Below, piece by piece: positions 5,869 through 14,174 of a stretch of 17,149 bases of DNA. Positions within the stretch are counted from its first letter, which is position 1. Every line of letters starts with the position of its first letter. The stretch is from JBKHBT01 sp046542255 (GTDB lineage: Bacteria > UBP14 > UBA6098 > JBKHBT01). The notes under the pieces were generated by a model, which did not search any database, was not told the DNA's origin, and worked only from the letters and a program-made list of their open reading frames with translations. The stretch covers positions 1 through 17,149 of the forward strand of contig JBKHBT010000071.1 of the NCBI GenBank assembly GCA_046542255.1, written 5' to 3'. A program made the translations under genes and the position numbers.

Positions 5869-7062
5869 ATGAATAAAATCAAGCAAATCTTAGAACTTTC
5901 TAAGGAACACCGCGATTATACGGCCAAAGTTCTATCCGAAATCGTGAAAATCCCATCATTATCAGCACAGGAACAAAATGTGATAAATAAAATTAAAGGC
6001 TTACTTGTCGAAGCTGGTATTGAGAATTTCTGGATCGACCATCTTGGCAGCCTCATCGCCGAAGTCGGCAATGGCCCAAAAAAATTGGCTTTCGATGCCC
6101 ATATCGATACTGTCGATACAGGCGATATGTCGCAATGGGATTTCGACCCCTATTGTGGCGAAATAACCGCTAATGAAGTCCTCGGAAGAGGCTCCGTAGA
6201 TCAAAAAGGCGGCGCCGCATCGATGATAGCTGCAGCCAAAATCCTAAATGACATGGGCTATGATGGCGAGTACACAATATATTTTGCATTCACTGTCATG
6301 GAAGAGGACTGCGATGGCATGTGCTGGCTGAATCTTATTGAACGCGAAAAATTGCGCCCGGATTTTGCCGTACTAACTGAACCAACCGACTGCAAAGTCA
6401 CAAGAGGCCATCGGGGAAGAATGGAGCTGGATATCGAGTTTTCGGGCATTTCTTCGCATGGCTCGATGCCACATCTCGGCGATAATGCCATATACCGAGC
6501 TTCGAAAGCAATTCTCGAGATCGAGAAGTTGAATGAAAAGCTCAAAGAAGACGATTTTCTCGGCAAAGGAACGATAGTGGTCAGCCATATCGATTCTAAA
6601 GGTCCTTCGATGTGCGCCGTTCCCGACTATGCGAGAATCCATATCGATAGAAGGCTCACCGCCGGCGAGACAGAAGAAACAGTAATGGCCGAGTTGATAA
6701 AAGCTGTCGATAAAAAGGCGAAAATTAGTGTCCCCGAGTACAGAAAAAAAGGCTATCGTGGCAATAATTATCCACAGAAAATGTATTTCCCGACATGGAA
6801 AACACCTATAGGCCATCCGCTTGTCAAAGCTGGGATATCCGCTCATAAAGAAATTTTTGGGCATGAAGAAAAGGTCGGCAAATGGATATTCTCGACAAAT
6901 GGTGTCGCGATATCTGGAGTGCACGATATTCCATGTATCGGATTCGGCCCCGGCGATGAAAAAATGGCACATGCGCCTAATGAAAAAATCCCGATAGACG
7001 ACCTTGTCGATGCTTCGGCATTTTATGCAATTTTACCATATATTCTGGAAGGAGAAAAATGA
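5869..7062 (+). CDS. ygeY: YgeY-type M20 family metallohydrolase
   Basis: A 397-residue zinc-dependent M20 amidohydrolase/peptidase. Metal ligands and catalytic residues are visible: His78 and Asp80 in DAHIDTVD, Asp111 in RGSVDQKGG, catalytic Glu145 with Glu146 in MEEDCDG, Glu171 in TEPTD, and His368 in AHAPNE. The dimerisation/lid domain spans about 180-300. It resembles the YgeY family linked to selenium-dependent molybdenum hydroxylase loci (Haft and Self), and ygeY is among the genes linked to anaerobic urate breakdown in gut bacteria. The ACY1/ArgE-like fold suggests cleavage of an N-acyl or ureido amino acid. The exact substrate is not known to me. The ATG at 5869 has GGAAAGGA 5 nt upstream and is preferred over the in-frame ATG at 5812, which lies in the leader inverted repeats. 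It is the first gene of the ten-gene operon and overlaps the ygeW-type gene by ATGA. Confidence 0.87.
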   Translation: MNKIKQILELSKEHRDYTAKVLSEIVKIPSLSAQEQNVINKIKGLLVEAGIENFWIDHLGSLIAEVGNGPKKLAFDAHIDTVDTGDMSQWDFDPYCGEITANEVLGRGSVDQKGGAASMIAAAKILNDMGYDGEYTIYFAFTVMEEDCDGMCWLNLIEREKLRPDFAVLTEPTDCKVTRGHRGRMELDIEFSGISSHGSMPHLGDNAIYRASKAILEIEKLNEKLKEDDFLGKGTIVVSHIDSKGPSMCAVPDYARIHIDRRLTAGETEETVMAELIKAVDKKAKISVPEYRKKGYRGNNYPQKMYFPTWKTPIGHPLVKAGISAHKEIFGHEEKVGKWIFSTNGVAISGVHDIPCIGFGPGDEKMAHAPNEKIPIDDLVDASAFYAILPYILEGEK

Positions 7063-8066
7063 GCAATCTAATAGGAAGACATTTCATAAGCTGCGAGGAT
7101 TTCACGAAGGACGAAATCGAGCAGATTATTGATGAATCGATACGCCTTAAGGCAAAGTACAAGAACAATGAGCTTACCAATTACCTGATAAATAAGACGC
7201 TTTTTATGATATTTTTCGAGCAGTCCACCAGGACTCGTAATTCTATGGAAGCCGGCATGACACAGCTCGGTGGCCATGCCCACGATTTGACATCGGGAAA
7301 GATGCAGATATCTCATGGCGAAACGCCGCGGGATACTGCCAAAGTATTGTCTGAGATGGGTGAAGTGATTGCTATTCGTAATTGTTTCCACGGAATCGGC
7401 AATAAATATCTCAATGATATCGCCAAAAACTCTGATATTCCGCTGATCTCCATGCAGGACGATATCTATCATCCACTGCAGGCGATTGCCGACCTTATGA
7501 CTATTCAAGAAGTCTTTGGAAAGGACCTTTCCGAGCTCAAAGTGGCTGTTTCATGGGCATATGCGACATCACATGCCAAACCATTATCGGTGCCACAATC
7601 GCAGATTTTGCTATTCCCGAGATTTGGCTTGAATGTGGTAGTCGGCCATCCAGAAGAGTTCCCATTGGAAGCGGATATTGTCGATAGAGCGAAGAGCTTT
7701 GCCAAAGAATCCGGCGCAAAGCTGGAATTTGTCAATGATATGGATGCCTGTGTCGAAGATGCCGATATCGTTATTCCAAAGAATTGGGGCGGATTCGCTC
7801 ATTTCGATGAATTTGTCGATGATGATGAGCATTTCGATATCATGAAAAACAATCTCGAGAAACACAAAGACTGGATTTTCGATTCTCGCCGTAGGAAACT
7901 GGCCGGTGATGATTGCAAGATTATGCATGCGCTCCCCGCCGACCGAGGCAATGAAATCACCGATGAAGTCCTGGATAGCCCGGATTCAATTATCTATCAG
8001 GAAGCTGGCAATAGATTGCATACGGCCAAAGGCCTGCTGTCATTGCTACTTGAACATAATGGTTAA
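7059..8066 (+). CDS. ygeW: YgeW-type knotted carbamoyltransferase
   Basis: 335 residues of the aspartate/ornithine carbamoyltransferase superfamily. The carbamoyl-phosphate loop is STRTR in FEQSTRTRNSMEAG (about 54-67), and HPLQAIADLMTIQE (about 138-151) is the second conserved CP-binding block. SWAYATSHAKPLSVPQ (about 164-179) matches the YgeW-type knotted branch rather than anabolic OTC. The substrate-side loop reads HALPADRGN, where OTC has HCLP, so the OTC cysteine is absent. In a purine operon the likely direction is catabolic: phosphorolysis of a ureido intermediate to carbamoyl phosphate, which a carbamate kinase (not in this window) could turn into ATP. The acceptor is unknown. GGAAGGAG lies just before the ATG, and the start overlaps the ygeY stop by ATGA. 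Confidence 0.9.
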   Translation: MSNLIGRHFISCEDFTKDEIEQIIDESIRLKAKYKNNELTNYLINKTLFMIFFEQSTRTRNSMEAGMTQLGGHAHDLTSGKMQISHGETPRDTAKVLSEMGEVIAIRNCFHGIGNKYLNDIAKNSDIPLISMQDDIYHPLQAIADLMTIQEVFGKDLSELKVAVSWAYATSHAKPLSVPQSQILLFPRFGLNVVVGHPEEFPLEADIVDRAKSFAKESGAKLEFVNDMDACVEDADIVIPKNWGGFAHFDEFVDDDEHFDIMKNNLEKHKDWIFDSRRRKLAGDDCKIMHALPADRGNEITDEVLDSPDSIIYQEAGNRLHTAKGLLSLLLEHNG

Positions 8067-8083
8067 AAGAAGGTAGAAGGATT

Positions 8084-9265
8084 ATGGATTTCGCATATCT
8101 TTGCTCAGAATGCGGACTTGTATTGGAAATTACGCAAGATATTATGGTCTGCCCGGAATGTTCCAGGCTCCAGCGTGATGGCGAGCCTCTTCGAGGCATT
8201 CTCGAGGTAGTAATTTTTGGCGAGCTTCCAGAAAATTGGAATATCCACGATATGCTTCCCGTCAAAAGGCAATTTTTCCCGGAGATCCCTGTTGGCAATA
8301 CGCCGCTTTGGAAACCGGAGAAGCTCAGAAGCGAGCTTGGTTTCATGGAGCTATATATTAAAGACGATACGCGAAATCCCACCAATTCCCTGAAAGACAG
8401 GGCATCGCTTCTTGTCTCTGCTTTTGCCAGGCGCTTTAATATCGGTGATATCGCAGTGGCATCTACTGGCAATGCAGCATCATCGATGGCAGGAATAGGA
8501 GCGTCTGCAAATCAGAACATTGTCATATTCGTACCCGAAAGTGCGCCACAGGCCAAATTGGTACAGGCCATACAATATGGCGCGAGGGTTCTGCCGGTTG
8601 CTGGAAACTATGATATGGCATTTGATATCTCGCTCGAATATAGCAAGCTAACCGGCGCATTAAGCAGAAATACTGCATACAATCCAATGACAATAGAAGG
8701 CAAAAAGACAGTTGCAGTAGAAATTGCCCAGCAGCTCGGAAATGCACCCGACCATGTTTTCGTACCCGTAGGCGATGGTGCTATTATTGGCGGGGTTTTT
8801 AAGGGCTTTGAGGATCTACTCGAATACAAAATTATCGATAAGATGCCGAAGATTTATGCTGTTCAAGCGATGGGCTCGAGCGCTATTTGCCACGCTAAGG
8901 AAAATGGCGATTTCAAAATGAAAATCCCGGCTGTAACTCTCGCAGATAGCATATCGGTCGATGTACCTCGCAATGGGTATTATGCGCTAAATAAATTAAG
9001 AAAGCATAATGGCGAATGTATTATCGTTTCCGATGAGGAGATTCTTGATGCGCAGAAATTTCTTTCTTCATATGCCGGATGTTTCGCAGAACCTTCGGGA
9101 GCCGCTGCAATGGCAGGATTTTTGAATCGAAAAGATAATATTCCCATTGGAGAAAGTATTGTATTGCTTATAACAGGCAGTGGACTCAAAGATATCGATT
9201 CCGCCAAAAGAAGAATTAAAATGCCGAGTCATTCGATTAAAAATGCAGAGGAAGCGATATTTTAA
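8084..9265 (+). CDS. Threonine-synthase-like PLP enzyme with N-terminal zinc ribbon
   Basis: 393 residues, fold-type II PLP enzyme. An N-terminal zinc ribbon is formed by Cys7/Cys10 and Cys23/Cys26. The PLP lysine is Lys104 in NPTNSLKDRAS (threonine synthases usually show NPTGSFKDR). STGNAA (127-132) is the substrate carboxylate loop and GDGAIIGG (230-237) the phosphate-binding loop. ITGSGLKD near 355 is typical of ThrC. Threonine synthase converts phosphohomoserine to threonine, but no aspartate-family gene is nearby and the gene sits between a carbamoyltransferase and molybdenum-hydroxylase genes. A beta-elimination or ammonia-lyase role on a diamino acid, replacing YgeX, is inferred. Ordinary threonine synthase remains possible. 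The gap to ygeW is 17 bp, and the next gene begins 1 bp after its stop. Confidence 0.82.
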   Translation: MDFAYLCSECGLVLEITQDIMVCPECSRLQRDGEPLRGILEVVIFGELPENWNIHDMLPVKRQFFPEIPVGNTPLWKPEKLRSELGFMELYIKDDTRNPTNSLKDRASLLVSAFARRFNIGDIAVASTGNAASSMAGIGASANQNIVIFVPESAPQAKLVQAIQYGARVLPVAGNYDMAFDISLEYSKLTGALSRNTAYNPMTIEGKKTVAVEIAQQLGNAPDHVFVPVGDGAIIGGVFKGFEDLLEYKIIDKMPKIYAVQAMGSSAICHAKENGDFKMKIPAVTLADSISVDVPRNGYYALNKLRKHNGECIIVSDEEILDAQKFLSSYAGCFAEPSGAAAMAGFLNRKDNIPIGESIVLLITGSGLKDIDSAKRRIKMPSHSIKNAEEAIF

Positions 9266-9266
9266 T

Positions 9267-9851
9267 ATGCATAATATCGATGGAATAATACTCGCCGCTG
9301 GCCTTTCCAAAAGGATGGGCGTTTTCAAGCCGCTCCTTCCTTTTGGCGAAAAGACAATCATAGAAACAGCTATCGATGCCATGAGCGAAGCAACCGATAT
9401 TATCTACATCATAGGTGGGCATAAAATAGAGAGATTGTATGAAGCTCTGCAAGAATATGAAAATATCGAAATCGTGGAAAATGAATCATTTCATGATGGA
9501 ATGTTCAGCAGCGTTAGGACTGGCTTGAGACATGTCGAAGCGGATAGGTTTTTCCTGACTCCATGCGATTATCCCCTCGTCGATAAGAATGTCTATAACA
9601 GGCTGGCACAGGCAGAAGGCGAAGTCATATTACCAGTACATGATGGACGCTCTGGACATCCGGTATTAATAGATAGTAAATTCATAAAGCAGATACTTGC
9701 TATGCCAAAAAGCGCGACACTGCGAGACTTTATATATAATGTAAAATCTAAAAGAGTCGAAGTCGGAACCGATGCAATTTATAAGGATGCAGATTATATG
9801 GAAGACTATCATAAATTGATTAGTGGAAAGGCCAAAGATGGCAAAAAATGA
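9267..9851 (+). CDS. Molybdenum cofactor cytidylyltransferase-like protein (MocA/YgfJ family)
   Basis: 194-residue nucleotidyltransferase. LAAGLSKRMG (9-18) followed by Lys21 forms the NTP-binding loop. GMFSSVRTGL (78-87) and the metal-binding Asp101 in PCDYPLV are the next conserved blocks, and RSGHPVL (128-134) is typical of the MocA branch. MocA attaches CMP to Mo-molybdopterin, giving the cytosine dinucleotide cofactor used by xanthine-dehydrogenase-family enzymes. This fits the Mo subunit gene directly downstream. The frame is open further upstream (to 9180) inside the preceding gene, but the ATG at 9267, 1 bp after that gene's stop, gives the correct family N-terminus. The 3' end overlaps the next gene by 14 bp. 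CTP versus GTP specificity is not resolvable by eye. Confidence 0.85.
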   Translation: MHNIDGIILAAGLSKRMGVFKPLLPFGEKTIIETAIDAMSEATDIIYIIGGHKIERLYEALQEYENIEIVENESFHDGMFSSVRTGLRHVEADRFFLTPCDYPLVDKNVYNRLAQAEGEVILPVHDGRSGHPVLIDSKFIKQILAMPKSATLRDFIYNVKSKRVEVGTDAIYKDADYMEDYHKLISGKAKDGKK

Positions 9852-12009
9852 TATTTCAAAAACTCAAATAAGATTCGATGCTTATGACAAATGTGCCGGC
9901 AAAGCCAAATACCTTGCCGATTTGGAGCTGGGCGAGGTTCTCTATGCGCAGACTTTGCGCTCGGAATTTCCGAGAGCCAAGATTCTCTCGATCGACTATC
10001 CAGAAATTCCGGATGGCTATTATATTGTCGATGGCTCCGATGCACCGATTAAAAACCGTGTGCAGATGCTTATCGATGACCAGCCATTTTTCGCAAGTGG
10101 ACATGTCAATTATGTCGGCGAGCCGATTTTATTGATTGTCGGGCCGGATAGGAAATTGGTATCTAAAATCATCGATATGATTGTGGTAAACTATTCGGAA
10201 ATACCCGCAATTTATGATATCGATGATGCCAGAATGCCTGGAAAACCAGCGATATTTGGCGAAGATAATATCATAGCATCTTATAGATTTGGACGCGGAG
10301 AAGTCAAAGACGCTTTCGATAATGCGGCCAAAACATTTTCAAATGAATATATCACAGGATATCAGGAGCAATTGTATCTCGAGCCACAAGCGATTATGGC
10401 ATATATCGATACCGAAAACAATGACAAAATAGTCATAAAAGGCTCGATGCAATGCCCGTATTATGTCAAAAATGCGATGAAGCTGGCCCTCGATCTCGAT
10501 GATGATGGTGTCCGGATTATTCAATCGACAACTGGTGGCGCATTTGGTGGTAAGGAAGACTATCCGTCTTTGATTGCCGGGCAGGTTGCATTTGCCACAC
10601 TCAAAACCAAAAAGCCAGTGGTTTTGCTTTTCGATAGAACCGAGGATATTGTAGCTACAACCAAAAGGCATCCTTCTCGAAGCTTCTACCGCATAGCACT
10701 GGATAAAAATGGCAAAATGACTGCGATGGATATCGATATTTTGCTCGATGCTGGCGCCTATACCGGATTGACGAGTGTCGTGCTTCAGAGGGCACTCTTT
10801 GCAGCCGTCAGTGTTTACGATGTACCTAATCTGAATGTACAGGGAACCGCATATGCTACAAATAATGTCCCATCCGGTGCCTTTCGTGGATTTGGTGCGC
10901 CGCAATCACTATTCGCAGTCGAGGCTATTGTCGATGATATCGCAAAACAGCTCGGCGAGCGGCCTGATCAATTCCGCAAAAAGCATTTCCTAAAAAAAGG
11001 CGATGATTCTTCCACTGGCGGAAAACTGCGAAGCGAAATCAAGCTGGATGAGATTCTCGAGCGAGTCGATAAGATGTCCGGGTTTAGCCAAAAGTATCCT
11101 ATCTGGCTCGATAAGCCGATGGAATCTGATGGCTTCTATCATGGAATCGGGCTTTCGACATTCATACATGGTTGCGGTTTTACCGGACGCGGCGAAGAGA
11201 TTATAAAAGGTACTGCCCGCCTTCGCAAAAACTCCGATGACACCATAACAATTTTAATTTCCAATGTCGAGATGGGACAGGGTGCACAGACTACTCTTCG
11301 GAAAATCGTTGCCAGAGCTGCTGATGTGCCTATAGAAAATGTCCTATATCCTAATCCTGATACCGATGATGTCCCCGATAGCGGCCCGACTGTGGCATCC
11401 AGGACGGTGATGATTGTCGGAAGCCTGCTGGAGACTCTGGGCAGAAGACTGCGTGAAGAATGGCAAAATGGCGAAGAAAAGATAGTCGAGGAGACTTATA
11501 AACATCCTGGCTATATCAAATGGGATCAGAAGAAGCTTGCCGGAGACGCATATCCCGAATATTCATGGGGCGCGGTGGTTGTCGAGGTTTCTGTCGATCC
11601 GATTACTTTCGATATCAAATTAGAGCATGTTTGGAGCGTCTTCGATTTGGGAACGCCTATCGATGAGCTGGTTGTCAAGGGCCAGATTCAGGGCGGAATT
11701 CTTCAGGCGCTTGGCTATGCTACTACCGAGGTTATGGAAACAAATTTCGGAAGGCTAAAACAAAAAACGATATCAGACTATATAATCCCAACTACGATGG
11801 ATACTCCAGAAATAGAGCATGAGCTTGTCCTGAATCCCTATGAAAAAGGCCCATTCGGCGCAAAATGTGCCGGAGAACTTACTCTTGTGGGCGTGGCACC
11901 GGCGGTTGCTAATGCTGTTTCTATCGCAATCGGAAAGCATGTAACCAAAATCCCGATCACTCCGGAGTATCTGATGCAACTTATGAAGGTGAAGGGAGAT
12001 GAATTTTGA
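9838..12009 (+). CDS. Xanthine-dehydrogenase-like molybdenum hydroxylase, Mo-binding subunit
   Basis: 723 residues, full length for a separate Mo subunit of the xanthine oxidase family, which hydroxylates purines or aldehydes using water. It has the a/b hammerhead domain at about 15-125 and the Mo-cofactor-binding halves at about 130-400 and 425-700. GGAFGGKE (233-240), GAFRGFGAPQ (347-356) and MGQG (479-482) are the cofactor loops. GAKCAGE (674-680) carries the catalytic glutamate Glu680, equivalent to bovine Glu1261. Glu240 and Arg318 correspond to bovine Glu802 and Arg880, the purine-orienting pair, exactly 78 residues apart as in the bovine protein. This favours a purine over an aldehyde substrate. 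The usual GEPP after the catalytic Glu is GELT here, and a Cys precedes it by two residues. The ATG at 9838 has GGAAAGG 6 nt upstream; the in-frame GTG at 9823 is less likely. It overlaps MocA and the 2Fe-2S gene. Confidence 0.92.
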   Translation: MAKNDISKTQIRFDAYDKCAGKAKYLADLELGEVLYAQTLRSEFPRAKILSIDYPEIPDGYYIVDGSDAPIKNRVQMLIDDQPFFASGHVNYVGEPILLIVGPDRKLVSKIIDMIVVNYSEIPAIYDIDDARMPGKPAIFGEDNIIASYRFGRGEVKDAFDNAAKTFSNEYITGYQEQLYLEPQAIMAYIDTENNDKIVIKGSMQCPYYVKNAMKLALDLDDDGVRIIQSTTGGAFGGKEDYPSLIAGQVAFATLKTKKPVVLLFDRTEDIVATTKRHPSRSFYRIALDKNGKMTAMDIDILLDAGAYTGLTSVVLQRALFAAVSVYDVPNLNVQGTAYATNNVPSGAFRGFGAPQSLFAVEAIVDDIAKQLGERPDQFRKKHFLKKGDDSSTGGKLRSEIKLDEILERVDKMSGFSQKYPIWLDKPMESDGFYHGIGLSTFIHGCGFTGRGEEIIKGTARLRKNSDDTITILISNVEMGQGAQTTLRKIVARAADVPIENVLYPNPDTDDVPDSGPTVASRTVMIVGSLLETLGRRLREEWQNGEEKIVEETYKHPGYIKWDQKKLAGDAYPEYSWGAVVVEVSVDPITFDIKLEHVWSVFDLGTPIDELVVKGQIQGGILQALGYATTEVMETNFGRLKQKTISDYIIPTTMDTPEIEHELVLNPYEKGPFGAKCAGELTLVGVAPAVANAVSIAIGKHVTKIPITPEYLMQLMKVKGDEF

Positions 12010-12482
12010 AAATTCGTTTTATATTAAATAAAATGCCCACCGACATCGACACAGATCCTTCTCGCCGACTCGTGGATGTGCTCCGTGAAGACTATGGCCT
12101 GATTGGTGTCAAAGAGGGCTGTGGCGAGGGCGAATGCGGTGCGTGTACCGTCATCATGGACAAAAGGCCTGTGCCATCCTGCCTGGTGCCTGTCGGCAAT
12201 ATCCAGAAGACGAGAATATTGACTATCGAAGGAATTCGAGATGGCGAAGGTTTCAAGGCAATCGAAAAGGCTTTCGAAGAGGCTGGAGCTGTGCAATGCG
12301 GTTTCTGTACGCCGGGTTTTATCATGACGATTTATGCACTCTTGAAAGTAAATGCCATGCCGGATGATGAAACAATCCGCAAAGCGCTCTCTGGAAATTT
12401 ATGCAGATGTACCGGCTATAATATGATAATCGATGCGGTTAAGCTTGCAGCAGAGAAGATAAAGGGGCTTAAGAGATGGTAA
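12006..12482 (+). CDS. Xanthine-dehydrogenase-like 2Fe-2S iron-sulfur subunit
   Basis: 158 residues carrying two [2Fe-2S] clusters that relay electrons from the Mo centre to FAD. The plant-ferredoxin-type N-terminal cluster uses Cys39, Cys44, Cys47 (CGEGECGAC) and Cys59. The C-terminal helical domain uses Cys98 and Cys101 (CGFC) with Cys133 and Cys135 (CRC). All eight ligands are present. The start is TTG at 12006, overlapping the Mo-subunit TGA as TTGA. AGGGAG (11993-11998) lies 7 nt upstream, and the family N-terminus starts at this codon, so the unusual start is well supported. The 3' end overlaps the FAD gene by 7 bp. Confidence 0.94.
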   Translation: MKIRFILNKMPTDIDTDPSRRLVDVLREDYGLIGVKEGCGEGECGACTVIMDKRPVPSCLVPVGNIQKTRILTIEGIRDGEGFKAIEKAFEEAGAVQCGFCTPGFIMTIYALLKVNAMPDDETIRKALSGNLCRCTGYNMIIDAVKLAAEKIKGLKRW

Positions 12483-13330
12483 AAACTTATAGGCCAAAAA
12501 GCTGGAAAGAAGCACTCGATATTCGCGCTAATGAAGAAGTAATCCCAATAGCGGGTGGAACAGACCTGATGGTGAAATACAAAGCGCCGACAGGAGTCCC
12601 ACCAAAATTTAATAAACCGCTTCTATTCCTATCGGGAATCAAAGAGCTGAAACTGGTTTACGAAGATGAATCATTTGTATATATCGGAGCGGGATGTACA
12701 TTGAATTCCCTCCTGAAGGAAGAGCTGGTGCCCTATGATTTGAAAGTGGCAATCGAGAATATGGCATCGCCGGGAATCAGAAATATCGCTACGATTGGTG
12801 GGAATATTATAAATGCTTCACCGGCTGGCGATACTTTGCCGAGTTTATATGCCAGAAGTGCTTTATGTATTCTCGAAAACATAGAAAGCGAAGACCAAAT
12901 CCCTATTTATAATCTTATCAAAGGGCCTGGGAAAACTGTTCTTGGGGATTATGAGATTCTTAAGGCGATAGCTATTCCCAAGACGTTTTATAAAAAGGTT
13001 TTCTATCGTAAACTGGGGACAAGGCGCGCAATGTCATTATCGAAGCTATCGATTCTCATTTTACATGGCTCTGAGCATCCCGTAATGGTCGATACGAGAA
13101 TTGCGATTGGAGCCGTTGCGCCGACTGTCGTCCATTCGCTGGATAATGAGAAATTTATCTTCAAAAACAGAAAATGGCTGGGAAAGGTGCTTCCCGATAT
13201 TATCAATAGATATAAAGCGCTTATTAATCCAATAACAGACCAACGCTCGACTGCCGAATATCGGAAACGAACCGCACTCAGGCTACTGGAGTATTATCTC
13301 GGAGAAATTGCACATGAATATGAAAAATGA
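12476..13330 (+). CDS. Xanthine-dehydrogenase-like FAD-binding subunit
   Basis: 284 residues of the CO-dehydrogenase/xanthine-dehydrogenase FAD-subunit family, which passes electrons from the 2Fe-2S clusters to NAD+ or another acceptor. AGGTDLMV (26-33) and TIGGNIINASPAGD (106-119) are the two FAD-binding loops. The C-terminal CO_deh_flav_C-like domain follows from about 175. There is no inserted Cys cluster of the 4-hydroxybenzoyl-CoA reductase type. It may form an alpha2beta2gamma2 enzyme with the neighbouring Mo and 2Fe-2S subunits. The gene order Mo, FeS, FAD is seen directly. AAGGGG lies about 10 nt before the ATG. The 3' end overlaps xdhC by 17 bp. Confidence 0.92.
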   Translation: MVKTYRPKSWKEALDIRANEEVIPIAGGTDLMVKYKAPTGVPPKFNKPLLFLSGIKELKLVYEDESFVYIGAGCTLNSLLKEELVPYDLKVAIENMASPGIRNIATIGGNIINASPAGDTLPSLYARSALCILENIESEDQIPIYNLIKGPGKTVLGDYEILKAIAIPKTFYKKVFYRKLGTRRAMSLSKLSILILHGSEHPVMVDTRIAIGAVAPTVVHSLDNEKFIFKNRKWLGKVLPDIINRYKALINPITDQRSTAEYRKRTALRLLEYYLGEIAHEYEK

Positions 13331-14174
13331 TAATACATCGGTATATCGCAAGCTTCTGGAAATTGTCGAAGCCGGACTTAGCGGCGTTTTGGTTACGGTT
13401 ATCGAAAAATCCGGCTCCGGCCCATCGACTCCCGGAAGCAAGATGCTTATCTGGGGCGGAACCCGAATTGCCGGCACTGTAGGCGGCGGTGCGGTGGAAT
13501 TCGAAGCAATAGAAGAATCAAACAGAGTACAGAACAAAGCCGAATCCTATCAAAAAAGCTATTCCTTCGATGATGAAGGCAATCTTAATGCCGATGAAAA
13601 ATTGGGAATGGTTTGCGGCGGAAAGGCAAGGCTATTTTTCGAATATATTCCACCAAGAGAAAATCTATATCTTTTTGGGGCAGGCCATGTGGGTAGTGCT
13701 CTTACCGAGCATGCCAAATCTCTCGGCTTCAGGATAATTGTAATTGATTCCCGAGAAGGCTATGCAAGAAGGCTCGATAATATTCAAAAAGCTATCGAAG
13801 GCGATTTTGCTACATTGCGTCAGGAAGAGGATATTTTCGAAAATGCCTATTTCGTGATAGCATCTCATTCGCATAGCGAAGATTTCAATAACCTCAAGCA
13901 GATAATAGCTGCCGATGTCAATCCTAAATACATCGGTTGCATAGCATCCAAAGGCAAAGCGCGAAAATTTGCCGAGGAGCTTATTAATCATTTCGGAAAA
14001 GGGCTCGACTTATCGAGGCTTTACTCGCCAATCGGGCTACGAACCGGCGGAAAGACAGTAGAAGATATTGCAGTATCGATAATTGCAGAAATCCAATCGA
14101 TACGGTACGGAAAGACAGGCAATGACCATCTTTCTATAATTCAGAAGGAGTTTACTAATGATCGACCTGACTAA
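13314..14174 (+). CDS. xdhC: XdhC/CoxI family Mo-cofactor maturation factor
   Basis: 286 residues. The N-terminal XdhC/CoxI domain includes GTVGGGAVE (about 54-62) and GMVCGG (98-103), the latter with the conserved Cys101. The C-terminal Rossmann domain begins at LFGAGHVGSAL (120-130) and ends with SPIGLRTGGKTVEDIAVSI (238-256), the family hallmark. XdhC binds sulfurated molybdenum cofactor and inserts it into apo-xanthine dehydrogenase, so it matches the three structural genes just upstream. The ATG at 13314 has GGAG 9 nt upstream. A TTG at 13308 and an ATG at 13320 are alternatives. The selenium-linked YqeB relative, which lacks the XdhC N-domain arrangement, is not a better fit. Confidence 0.9.
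   Translation: MNMKNDNTSVYRKLLEIVEAGLSGVLVTVIEKSGSGPSTPGSKMLIWGGTRIAGTVGGGAVEFEAIEESNRVQNKAESYQKSYSFDDEGNLNADEKLGMVCGGKARLFFEYIPPRENLYLFGAGHVGSALTEHAKSLGFRIIVIDSREGYARRLDNIQKAIEGDFATLRQEEDIFENAYFVIASHSHSEDFNNLKQIIAADVNPKYIGCIASKGKARKFAEELINHFGKGLDLSRLYSPIGLRTGGKTVEDIAVSIIAEIQSIRYGKTGNDHLSIIQKEFTNDRPD

Noticed and set aside
6373..6972. 199-residue open frame on the minus strand
   Set aside because: It lies entirely antisense to the YgeY-type gene, whose catalytic motifs are intact; its sequence is low in family features and has no ribosome-binding context.
8084..9265. Assignment of this gene as ygeX (diaminopropionate ammonia-lyase)
   Set aside because: The N-terminal zinc ribbon and the NPTNSLKDR lysine block match the threonine synthase group, not the NAFK block of YgeX.
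10339..10905. 188-residue minus-strand open frame
   Set aside because: Antisense shadow of the Mo subunit gene, Cys- and Ile-rich from reverse reading, no recognisable domain.
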